Positions 1-5,298 of a stretch of DNA of 9,192 bases are shown piece after piece (position 1 is the stretch's first letter; every line of letters starts with the position of its first letter). The stretch comes from DASPKA01 sp035628335 (GTDB lineage Bacteria > Patescibacteriota > Doudnabacteria > UBA920), in contig DASPKA010000118.1 of assembly GCA_035628335.1 (NCBI GenBank), positions 1 to 9,192 of the forward strand, given 5' to 3'. The position numbers and the translations under genes are program-made. The notes under the pieces are model-generated. The model saw only the letters and a list, made by a program, of their open reading frames with translations. It did no database searches and was not told the DNA's origin.

Positions 1-551
1 AATTCCTGTCTGAAATCTCCATTTACGATACGTGCGAGCTTAAGGGCACGTTTTCTTATATGCTCTCCTAAGACTTCTTCCATTGTAACTAGTCGAAGAC
101 GTATGATTTCCATATTACGTTTTGGCAGGTCTCGCGAAGTCAGCTGTCCGGTCTTTTTAAGCTCCCAGAGAGGTTTTCCCCGCAGGGGTGGAGAGCTAAA
201 AGCGGGAAGGGGAAGTGTGGTAGTGCCTAGGAAATCATTCAAAGCATGCAGAACTTGGGTCCTGGTGAGAGTGCTGGTATGCTTAGAAGTTTTTGGAACG
301 CCAAGCAAGTCTCCGCTGTCCGTGCTGATGCCAAATACTACTTTCGCTGTGTAGGTTTTTGGCAACGCTAAAAACGAAGCTTTATCATGTATTGCATCGC
401 CAGAAAGCACAAGAAGCATTCCTTCTGCTGCAGGGTCAAGTCTGCCGGCATAGGTAAATCTTCCGTTAGGGTGACGCCGCTTCAGTTTGTTTAGCGCCTC
501 CAGCGGCGTTTGACCTAGCTTTTTATTCAATATGTGTATATCAGGATTCAA
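1..551 (-). CDS. truB: TruB-family tRNA pseudouridine synthase, partial (3' end outside window)
   Basis: Pseudouridine synthases of this family isomerise a uridine (classically U55 of the tRNA T-loop) in the cytoplasm. The 183 visible residues contain the family's catalytic motif GRLDPAAEGML at 36-46, with D39 as the expected nucleophile. They also contain KTYTA (Y67), the GISTDSGDLLG segment (74-84) that matches the usual G..TDT.D..G, and a P-FS..RGK.LWEL..G stretch near 116-135. The downstream part reads MEIIRLRLV... VNGDFRQE and lacks the usual GTYIR motif, so it looks like a divergent, shorter variant. No ATG is in frame after the upstream stop. The chosen TTG at 551 gives MNPDIHILNKKLGQTPLEAL, which fits the family N-terminus; a TTG at 533 is an alternative. 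There is no Shine-Dalgarno sequence. The gene is separated from the upstream operon by a terminator, so it probably has its own promoter. The family call is firm; the exact target uridine and the start are not. Confidence 0.85.
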   Translation of the reverse strand, partial: MNPDIHILNKKLGQTPLEALNKLKRRHPNGRFTYAGRLDPAAEGMLLVLSGDAIHDKASFLALPKTYTAKVVFGISTDSGDLLGVPKTSKHTSTLTRTQVLHALNDFLGTTTLPLPAFSSPPLRGKPLWELKKTGQLTSRDLPKRNMEIIRLRLVTMEEVLGEHIRKRALKLARIVNGDFRQE

Positions 552-554
552 CTT

Positions 555-588
555 GTGTAATATTACTGCAATTGCAATAATCTTACAC
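555..588. repeat. 34-bp near-perfect palindrome just upstream of truB
   Basis: Outer arms GTGTAA and TTACAC and a core TGCAATTGCA form a 34-bp inverted repeat with only two mismatched pairs (561/582 and 565/578). It has no loop and no U-tract, so it resembles a dimer-binding operator more than a terminator. It ends 3 bp before the proposed truB TTG start and overlaps the only room for a truB promoter. The minus-strand hexamer TAATAT (565-560) inside it could be a -10. The stop codon of the unknown 110-residue protein also falls inside it (583-585). Confidence 0.6.
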
Positions 589-915
589 TAAAAAAGAGCT
601 ACTACCTAGGTAGTAGCTCTTTTTGTATTCGCTAAAACGTATTTGCAATTGTTGGTTTTCGTTGTTCGCCTGTTTGTGTGACGATTGTACCGTCGTATTT
701 AGCCGGAATGATCCATGCCGGAGGTCTGGGCCATTTTTTGCACTACTGAGGAACTGCCGTAGCTCTTCCCCAGTAAATACCCACGCTCCCGAAAGTTCAG
801 AGACTATCCACTGACCAGTGCCAGTGAGAAAATACCCTTGTGTGTTTTTCAGGACAAAACCCTGAACGGGTAATGGATGCTTCCTGTTTACTATTTCACT
901 TAAGCTTGATGCCAT
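583..915 (-). CDS. Hypothetical protein, 110 residues (orf110)
   Basis: I do not recognise this family. The start at 915 is well supported: AAGGAG lies 5 nt upstream of the ATG, and the gene follows the ydcF-like stop by 22 bp, so it is probably the last gene of the cca operon. There is no signal peptide or membrane segment. Residues from about 15 to 60 alternate aromatic, Gly and polar residues (FVLKNTQGYFLTGTGQWIV, then AWVFTGEELRQFL). This looks like a small beta-rich module that ends in a helix, the type of short 'display' domain seen in phage-like and CPR hypothetical proteins. The tail is rich in Asn, Gln and Ser. The last 15 residues (EYKKSYYLGSSSFLV) are encoded by the palindromic terminator, so the C-terminus could be an accidental extension. 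The gene is likely real because of its ribosome binding site and position. Confidence 0.65.
   Translation of the reverse strand: MASSLSEIVNRKHPLPVQGFVLKNTQGYFLTGTGQWIVSELSGAWVFTGEELRQFLSSAKNGPDLRHGSFRLNTTVQSSHKQANNENQQLQIRFSEYKKSYYLGSSSFLV
591..624 (-). terminator. Perfect 34-bp palindromic terminator, likely bidirectional
   Basis: Positions 591-607 and 608-624 are exact reverse complements. The sequence starts with AAAAAGAGC and ends with GCTCTTTTT, so either strand gives a GC-containing stem followed by a U-run. In the minus direction it would end the cca, ydcF-like, orf110 transcript. In RNA the very centre (CTAG) must open as a tetraloop. The orf110 reading frame runs through it. Confidence 0.8.
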
Positions 916-937
916 ACATTCTCCTTTATAGTAAGTA

Positions 938-1531
938 TTATCCAAAAGCAAACTTAGGTAAATACCATACCATAGCCACAATTTCACGTAAATAGTAGTA
1001 AGCGAGTTCTTTGGGTGGGTAATAGGAGGAGGCAGGGCAGCTGTAAGAGATGTCGTGGTAGCCGAGGCGGAGTGCCATAAGATAGAGGCGGCCCAAGTGA
1101 TAGCAGTCAGAGACAAACAGTACAGAATCAGGAATGCCAATTTTTTGCTTAGTGAACTTTAGATTTTCGTAAGAATTATAAGACTCGCTTTCTATTATCA
1201 CATCAGCATCAAAGCCCTGGACAACTGCAATGTTTTTCATAACCTCTGCTTCCGGGGCAAATTTTATATGCGTCTTGCCACCCGTAAACACTATATGTTT
1301 TGCCATTCCTTGTTGGTAGAGGCCAATACCGTGCAGTGTTCGCTGTCTCATGGCAACTGAGTATGGCTTAGCTCCAAAAACCATAAGTGTATCAGCATGC
1401 TCTGGGGCTTTTTCTGATAGAGCGAAGCCAAAAACTACAGTGGCGTCAAGAATGACAAGCCCTAAGCTACAGAGCATCACAATTGCCAATACTTTTTTTA
1501 TTTTTTTAAACACTGAGTTCTGTTTCGTCAT
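938..1531 (-). CDS. DUF218 / YdcF-SanA-like membrane-anchored protein
   Basis: This is a 197-residue protein of the DUF218 superfamily (YdcF, SanA and ElyC relatives, linked to cell-envelope functions; the biochemical activity is poorly defined). One N-terminal membrane helix (about residues 13-36) is followed by the DUF218 fold, probably outside the membrane. Visible family features are the strand ADTLMVFGA (46-54), R62, LYQQGMAKHIVFTGG (71-85), EAEVMKN (94-100), IIESESYNSYEN (112-123) and VSDCYHLGR (140-148). These match the usual acidic and Asn pocket and the SD.YH.R motif. The ATG at 1531 is preferred; a GTG at 1543 would add four residues. Neither has a Shine-Dalgarno sequence. The start lies inside the end of cca (26-bp overlap from the ATG), so translation is probably coupled. 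The role beside tRNA genes is not evident. Confidence 0.85.
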   Translation of the reverse strand: MTKQNSVFKKIKKVLAIVMLCSLGLVILDATVVFGFALSEKAPEHADTLMVFGAKPYSVAMRQRTLHGIGLYQQGMAKHIVFTGGKTHIKFAPEAEVMKNIAVVQGFDADVIIESESYNSYENLKFTKQKIGIPDSVLFVSDCYHLGRLYLMALRLGYHDISYSCPASSYYPPKELAYYYLREIVAMVWYLPKFAFG

Positions 1532-2732
1532 GTAAAAATTCACGAATTTTTTTGAGTGCGTCTTTTTTAGTATACACTATCCCTTCATCCCTAAGACGTT
1601 CAATTTTTTTTATGAGCATTCCCAAAGAGGGTCCAGGGGTGAGTGAGGGAAAGTGACGCAACAGCTCGCCGCCAGTAACAAGCGGTGATGCAGGGTCTTT
1701 TGGTAAATTTACCTTAGTTGTACGAAGTCCTGTAATCTTAGCGAAGAGCAGCGCTGTCTTACAGTCGGCTGGAAGAGAGTCTCTAAAGTATATTCTCCAG
1801 GCATTATATTTTTCCTTTGATTGAAGGTGAGCGGTAAGTTTTTTTCGGGCAGAAACCAGGTGAAGTGCAGCGCTTGAAACCTGGCCAAAGTTCAGGGTCC
1901 GCAAAAATTCATCTGGCGACTTTAGTTCATATATAACAGCGGCTAGTACAAGTGTGGGGTCATGGTGCGGTATTTTAGCTGCCTGGTCAGCGAGTTCGTA
2001 TGTTTTTTGCCATGCGCCCAGTTTAACCTCGCTCATGAGCGTAAGTCCACGTGATGGATGTGGGCTTAGTAAAAGCTTTCTCCACTCTTCAGTTATTCGT
2101 TCTGAGGGGAGGGTCGCAAGTTCACCATTTCGGATCATTTTTTTTAGGAGCCCTAGGGTAGTAGGGTCGGGAGAAAGTGAAAACCTCGCAGCAAACTGGA
2201 AAGCGCGGTAGACCCTTAATGGGTCTTCCACAAAAGTTTTTGCATTTACTGCCCTGAGAATTTTTTTCTTTAAATCAGTTTGACCAGAGAAGGGGTCAAC
2301 CAGTTCTTGGGTGAGGGGGTCATAGCCTATTGCGTTTATAGTGAAATCTCTCCGTTTAAAACTTTCTTCATATGTTAGGCTAGTATGTTGAACAGAAAAA
2401 TTTTTGTGTCCGCTGCCTGTCTTTTGTTCAGTTCTCGCAACAGCTATATCTAGGCTGCATCCTTTTGGTAGTTTTATTTTATAGACTCCGAAAAATTTTC
2501 CTGTAAGGTTAACCTTTTGTAGGGTATATTTTATTTCGAGCAGTAACCCGAGTTTCTCTGGTGATATGTTATAGACTTCTAGATCTGCATCGTAAGTTTC
2601 TTTGCTAAGCAAGCTGTCTCGCACAACCCCACCAACTGCTAACAGGCGACCATTGCTCTTTGCAATTTCTTTTGCAAGAGATACAATGTGTGTTCGCAAT
2701 ACTTTCGGTTGTTTTTTCAGCAAGTCTTTCAT
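1506..2732 (-). CDS. cca: CCA-adding tRNA nucleotidyltransferase (class II poly(A) polymerase family)
   Basis: The protein adds or repairs the 3'-terminal CCA of tRNAs from CTP and ATP. It has 408 residues, the usual size. Motif A is LAVGGVVRDSLL (31-42), with the metal-binding pair D48 and D50 in YDADLEVY. A third acidic residue is D95 (LDIAVAR). Motif B is KRRDFTINAIGYDP (116-129), then DPFSGQTDLKKKILRAV (136-152). The template-like motif D is EDPLRVYRAF (159-168), which selects CTP then ATP by pairing with the base, followed by SERITEEWRKLL. No clean HD phosphohydrolase motif is seen in the C-terminal half (HHDPTLVLAAVIY is only reminiscent of one). The ATG at 2732 has AAAGG just 1 nt upstream, too close for normal initiation. 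The first gene of a minus-strand operon, it lies downstream of a structured leader-like region. I cannot distinguish a full CCA enzyme from an A-only enzyme with certainty. Confidence 0.93.
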   Translation of the reverse strand: MKDLLKKQPKVLRTHIVSLAKEIAKSNGRLLAVGGVVRDSLLSKETYDADLEVYNISPEKLGLLLEIKYTLQKVNLTGKFFGVYKIKLPKGCSLDIAVARTEQKTGSGHKNFSVQHTSLTYEESFKRRDFTINAIGYDPLTQELVDPFSGQTDLKKKILRAVNAKTFVEDPLRVYRAFQFAARFSLSPDPTTLGLLKKMIRNGELATLPSERITEEWRKLLLSPHPSRGLTLMSEVKLGAWQKTYELADQAAKIPHHDPTLVLAAVIYELKSPDEFLRTLNFGQVSSAALHLVSARKKLTAHLQSKEKYNAWRIYFRDSLPADCKTALLFAKITGLRTTKVNLPKDPASPLVTGGELLRHFPSLTPGPSLGMLIKKIERLRDEGIVYTKKDALKKIREFLHDETELSV

Positions 2733-2751
2733 ACCTTTATATTAACAATAA

Positions 2752-2787
2752 ATGGCCAGCGTACAAACTCTATAGTACGCTGGCCAT
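2752..2787 (-). terminator. 13-bp perfect hairpin before cca, possible terminator or attenuator
   Basis: ATGGCCAGCGTAC (2752-2764) and its exact reverse complement (2775-2787) enclose a 10-nt loop. On the minus strand it is followed by ATTTATTGTTAATAT, a broken U-tract, and then the cca start 20 nt on. On the plus strand no U-tract follows. The position directly before a start codon suits an attenuator, but the weak U-run leaves termination uncertain. Confidence 0.5.
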
Positions 2788-2981
2788 CTATAATCCGCCT
2801 CCGGGAACCCCTACCCCTCGGAGGACTGCGCTCCCTGGCGAAGCCAGATTCGCTCCGTCCAGGCCGCTGAAGTTCCGGTGCATCTCCGGCTTCGCGCGCA
2901 TGCCAGATGCGCATAAGATATATGTGAGACCCAGCATGCTCACTCTTTGCGCACTTTGGCAAAATAAATCTCCATTTGTGA
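2752..2981 (-). ncRNA. Candidate structured RNA or cca leader (unnamed)
   Basis: From the promoter at 3016-2988, a minus transcript would start near 2981 and cross six consecutive inverted repeats: 2924-2943 (GTGAG/CTCAC), 2896-2912 (GCGCAT/ATGCGC), 2869-2893 (GAAG-CCGG/CCGG-CTTC), 2823-2860 (GGAC, GCG, CTGGC with a 3-nt loop), 2798-2824 (CCTCCG/CGGAGG) and 2752-2787 (13-bp stem). The 2823-2860 and 2798-2824 helices overlap by 2 nt, so those bases can pair in only one of them. The stretch is much more GC-rich than its flanks and has no convincing coding content. I see no tRNA, tmRNA, SRP or RNase P signature. It could be a stand-alone RNA of about 230 nt ending at the last hairpin, or a regulatory 5' leader of cca. 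Confidence 0.5.
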
Positions 2982-2987
2982 TTGCTA

Positions 2988-3016
2988 AATATATACTACT
3001 TTTTAATCCCCGTCAA
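2988..3016 (-). promoter_or_regulatory. Sigma70-type promoter, TTGACG-17-TATATT
   Basis: Reading the minus strand, TTGACG (3016-3011) is followed by a 17-bp spacer and TATATT (2993-2988). This is near-consensus in both hexamers and spacing. The start site should be near 2981, about 250 nt upstream of cca. It is the obvious promoter for the structured region and the cca operon. Confidence 0.75.
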
Positions 3017-3028
3017 GAGCTACTTTTC

Positions 3029-3037
3029 TGTGGATAA
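3029..3037 (-). promoter_or_regulatory. Perfect DnaA box (TTATCCACA)
   Basis: The minus strand reads TTATCCACA, the consensus DnaA box, 12 bp upstream of the -35 of the promoter at 3016-2988. It stands alone, so an origin is not indicated. It could let DnaA affect that promoter, or it could be chance (I estimate under 0.1 expected per window of this size). Confidence 0.4.
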
Positions 3038-3069
3038 CTTGTTATGCCTTATTTTAAGCCATAAAACAG

Positions 3070-3112
3070 TAAAAAATGAAATACGGCGCTCTCGTTTATG
3101 ACGAGAACACCG
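3070..3112 (-). terminator. Rho-independent terminator for the gene at 3139-3615
   Basis: Arms 3101-3112 and 3084-3095 form a 12-bp stem with two G-U pairs in the minus RNA and a 5-nt loop. A T-rich tract follows (3083-3067, including a run of six T). It lies 27 nt past the stop codon of the upstream gene. Confidence 0.85.
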
Positions 3113-3138
3113 CATTGTTTCTACCTTTTCTAGGGTCG

Positions 3139-3615
3139 CTAGGCTTTGTTACCCACAACCGCGAAACCCCAAATAGCGAGGGCGATGCCGACAATATAGG
3201 CAAGCAGTGAAGGTACCTGGTAAGGGTACTTCTCGATGCCAGGTGGCGTGACTGGCACTTCCTTGCCCTGGTCGCCAGGCTTCATAAGCGAACGATTAAT
3301 GTCCTTTGATTTCTGCCCATCGCGGGGCAACTTCGCAAGATCGCTTCGCAATGTAGCCAAATTTCTGTACCAGGGGGCCACCTCTTGCACCGCGCCACCC
3401 GTGGCGTCAATGTACGCTGTATTGCCAGATGTCCGACCCGTTGTTTCTAGGTAATAAACTGCAGCGCCCAATGCGTCTACCGCTTCGCCGTTTGTGTAGG
3501 CGGTCGTGGCGATTTTCATGTTCTGTGCCACGTTTACGTCAAACCGACACTCGCGGTATGAATTAACAACAAACGTGCCCAAGAGGAGCACAATTCCCAA
3601 AATTAAACGAATCAT
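3139..3615 (-). CDS. Hypothetical protein with N- and C-terminal membrane helices, 158 residues
   Basis: I do not recognise this family. The start at 3615 has a strong ribosome site, AAGGAG five nt before the ATG; a longer upstream reading lacks one. Residues 2-18 (IRLILGIVLLLGTFVVN) form a membrane anchor or signal segment. Residues 20-100 look largely helical, with AGGA-type small residues and a WYRNLATLRSDLAKL helix. Residues 101-122 are polar and Pro-rich (MKPGDQGKEVPVTPPG). Residues 126-154 (VPSLLAYIVGIALAIWGFAVVG) form a second membrane helix. The topology suggests a loop of about 100 residues on the outer face held by two helices. The gene stands alone, with its own promoter (3708-3681), 5' hairpin and terminator, so it is a single-gene unit. 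It is visibly GC-richer than the copper genes to its right (37 of 60 G/C at 3361-3420). The function is unknown. Confidence 0.75.
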   Translation of the reverse strand: MIRLILGIVLLLGTFVVNSYRECRFDVNVAQNMKIATTAYTNGEAVDALGAAVYYLETTGRTSGNTAYIDATGGAVQEVAPWYRNLATLRSDLAKLPRDGQKSKDINRSLMKPGDQGKEVPVTPPGIEKYPYQVPSLLAYIVGIALAIWGFAVVGNKA

Positions 3616-3643
3616 GTTTCTCCTTAAATATAGATTGTTGATT

Positions 3644-3675
3644 CGCACCTTAAAAAACATATAGTTTTCGGTGCG
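3644..3675 (-). other. 5'-UTR stem-loop of the gene at 3139-3615
   Basis: CGCACC (3644-3649) pairs with GGTGCG (3670-3675), and inside it AAAAC (3654-3658) pairs with GTTTT (3664-3668), leaving a 5-nt loop. The predicted start site is near 3674, so this hairpin would form the very 5' end of the transcript. Such a hairpin can protect an mRNA from 5'-end decay. The ribosome site lies beyond it and stays free. Confidence 0.5.
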
Positions 3676-3680
3676 TTCGC

Positions 3681-3708
3681 ATTATACAATAACCCATAAA
3701 AAAAGCAA
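3681..3708 (-). promoter_or_regulatory. Sigma70-type promoter, TTGCTT-16-TATAAT
   Basis: The minus strand has TTGCTT (3708-3703), a 16-bp spacer and a perfect TATAAT (3686-3681), pointing at the gene that starts at 3615. The 5' untranslated region would be about 59 nt. Confidence 0.7.
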
Positions 3709-3764
3709 ATGCTTCGCAGCAAAAGAAACTCCGCCTGCATCACTGCTCTGAAGCTAGCGCTTTC

Positions 3765-3800
3765 AAAAATGCGACTGAATCTATCATCGGTCGCATTTTT
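3765..3800. terminator. Bidirectional terminator-like hairpin between divergent genes
   Basis: AAAAATGCGAC (3765-3775) and GTCGCATTTTT (3790-3800) are exact reverse complements around a 14-nt loop, with a T-run after the stem on either strand. No gene I can recognise ends here: the left gene starts at 3615 going left and the right gene starts at 3964 going right. It may insulate the two divergent units or end a short unannotated RNA. Confidence 0.55.
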
Positions 3801-3963
3801 TATGATGACATGCATAATAGTCCGCAAAAACCACATAAAAAGCAAATCGGGGGAGCAATGAAGTCACTGTAAAGTAATATGGTAAAATTTAGGTATATTT
3901 AATTCTATCTTACAGTATTTTCTTTCTTAGGTTTTTCATTATTAGCACGAAGGTAAATATTTC
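3801..3963 (+). promoter_or_regulatory. Upstream region of the copper-island first operon, weak promoter candidate
   Basis: The best promoter candidate is an extended -10, TGGTAAAAT (3880-3888), without a good -35. A TATATT at 3894-3899 is an alternative. The heptamers ACTGTAA (3866-3872) and TTACAGT (3910-3916) form an inverted repeat that brackets these -10 boxes and could be an operator. A short GAAGG (3949-3953) ten nt before the ATG at 3964 is the likely ribosome site. No CsoR-type box is visible here. The rest holds nothing I recognise. Confidence 0.35.
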
Positions 3964-4869
3964 ATGAAAAAAGTTTGGTTTATTTTACTACTTGTAATCG
4001 TTATTGCTTTTGGTGTAATTTTATTCGCCAAACATGGCGATGATAGTTCGGTAAACAATCCTAGTTCCAATCAGCTCATTCCAGCTGCTAAAATAACTCA
4101 CGGTCATGGTATGGCGGTTGATGTTGCTGACCCTAACAAGTTGTACATAGCTACCCACCATGGTATATATGTCTTAGTGAATGACAAGGACTTGTATCAA
4201 GTCGGCAACAATAATAATGACTTTATGGGTTTTTCTCCAGACGCAAAGAATCCTAAGACATTTTATGCCAGCGGGCATCCAGTAAACGGCGGAAATATAG
4301 GGTTTCAAAAATCAGATGATGGCGGTTTCACCTGGAATGTAGTTTCAGAAGGTATTGATGGTCCGGTTGATTTTCATGCGATGAGTGTAAGCCCAGTTAA
4401 TCCTGACTTAGTGTATGGCTGGTATAAAGGCAAATTACAAAGAAGTCTAGATAATGGCAAAAATTGGCTGACGTTTAACAATGGGTTCCCCATTATTGGT
4501 CTGACTGCTGACCCTAAAGACGAGAATATTGTGTATGCTCTGAGCCCGCAAGTTGGTGGTATTATGGTAAGCAAAGACAAAGGAGAAAAATGGCAAGTTT
4601 TGTCAAAGGACCTAGAAAGTAGTTCTGTGTCTGCTCTTGGAGTTGACCCAAAAGATTCCAAATTTATGTTGTCTTATTCAGAAAAGCTTGGATTAGCCAT
4701 AAGCACTGATGGTGGTATTAGCTGGCAGCAAATTAACCAATCTTTTGACGGAAATGTGTTGTATTTCGCATTTGATAATCATGACTCAAAAAAAGTGTAT
4801 GCACTTACTCACACTAATGCGCTTTACAAAAGTTTAAATGGCGGAGAAACGTGGAATAAGATTAGATGA
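3964..4869 (+). CDS. F510_1955-type Asp-box beta-propeller (sialidase-like glycosylhydrolase family)
   Basis: The 301-residue protein starts with a lysine pair and a membrane or signal helix (residues 4-22), so it is likely anchored and faces outward. The rest is a repeated beta-propeller. Five Asp-boxes at a regular spacing of about 43 residues read SDDGGFTW (117-124), SLDNGKNW (161-168), SKDKGEKW (203-210), STDGGISW (247-254) and SLNGGETW (290-297). The front part, THGHGMAVDVADPNKLYIATHHGIY (45-69), matches the HGHG...THHG signature of the F510_1955 family, which is often found beside heavy-metal resistance genes. The family name says glycosylhydrolase, but I see no proven sialidase active-site set. 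The His-rich front motif could bind metal (inference). It is first in a four-gene run, and its TGA overlaps the next ATG as ATGA. Confidence 0.85.
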   Translation: MKKVWFILLLVIVIAFGVILFAKHGDDSSVNNPSSNQLIPAAKITHGHGMAVDVADPNKLYIATHHGIYVLVNDKDLYQVGNNNNDFMGFSPDAKNPKTFYASGHPVNGGNIGFQKSDDGGFTWNVVSEGIDGPVDFHAMSVSPVNPDLVYGWYKGKLQRSLDNGKNWLTFNNGFPIIGLTADPKDENIVYALSPQVGGIMVSKDKGEKWQVLSKDLESSSVSALGVDPKDSKFMLSYSEKLGLAISTDGGISWQQINQSFDGNVLYFAFDNHDSKKVYALTHTNALYKSLNGGETWNKIR

Positions 4870-5297
4870 CCAAAAAAATTATAGCCACTATTAGCATATT
4901 AGCCTTTCTGCTCAATTTAGTATGGGAAAACGCTCAAGCGCCACTGTACCAAGGTTACAGCAGTTTTTGGCAGCATCTACCTATTTGCACCTTAGGAGCG
5001 TTAGGGGATGTGGTAATTATTTTAGTGTTATATACCCTGCTTGCTCTCATGCATTGGAATCCTGCATGGATTGTAAATACATCAAAAAGTGATCTAGTCT
5101 GGTTAATGATTTTTGGAGTAATTCTCGCCATTTCTATTGAATGGTATGCGCTAGGCACAAACCGCTGGCAATACACATCAGCAATGCCTCTTGTGCCGCT
5201 CTTTAAAGCCGGCTTATTACCAGTACTTCAAATGGTTCTCTTACCTGCTGTTGTTTTCTACTTAAGCAATAAAATACTAATATGCAACGTTAAGTAA
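4866..5297 (+). CDS. Four-helix integral membrane protein, unknown family
   Basis: This is a 143-residue, very hydrophobic protein. Predicted helices lie at about residues 5-20, 40-62, 77-92 and 108-133. Polar residues that look conserved sit at the helix edges: WENAQAPLYQGY (20-31), GALGDV (44-49), EWYALGTNRWQY (91-102) and P-rich KAGLLPVLQMVLLP (114-127). The acidic and Trp/Tyr pattern resembles small membrane enzymes or carriers, but I cannot name the family. The start is fixed by the 4-bp ATGA overlap with the propeller gene, which implies translational coupling. The next gene begins one base after this stop. The context (propeller, CPBP, His-repeat protein, then copper efflux) suggests a role in envelope metal handling, which is inference only. 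Confidence 0.85.
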   Translation: MTKKIIATISILAFLLNLVWENAQAPLYQGYSSFWQHLPICTLGALGDVVIILVLYTLLALMHWNPAWIVNTSKSDLVWLMIFGVILAISIEWYALGTNRWQYTSAMPLVPLFKAGLLPVLQMVLLPAVVFYLSNKILICNVK

Positions 5298-5298
5298 T

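Noticed and set aside
103..354. Plus-strand open frame antisense to truB
   Set aside because: The opposite strand has clear TruB motifs; this frame has no family features.
938..1140. Longer start for orf110, extending to 1140
   Set aside because: The extension lies antisense-free but in a different frame within the ydcF-like gene on the same strand, while the ATG at 915 has an AAGGAG site at ideal spacing.
2790..2912. tRNA, tmRNA, SRP RNA or RNase P RNA in the GC-rich stretch
   Set aside because: No T-arm consensus, no tRNA-like cloverleaf, and no recognisable conserved core of these RNAs on either strand.
2660..3037. Plus-strand open frame across the GC-rich leader region, and the minus-strand frame 2729-2962
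   Set aside because: Arg/Pro-rich shadow translations of inverted repeats, no ribosome site, and the first overlaps the end-on start of cca.
3624..3845. Minus-strand 73-residue open frame upstream of the 158-residue gene
   Set aside because: It crosses the terminator-like hairpin, the promoter and the 5' stem-loop, and has no ribosome site.
4866..4869. Possible recoding of TGA (SR1/Gracilibacteria code)
   Set aside because: The propeller ends right after its fifth Asp-box at this TGA, which overlaps the next ATG, so TGA acts as a stop.
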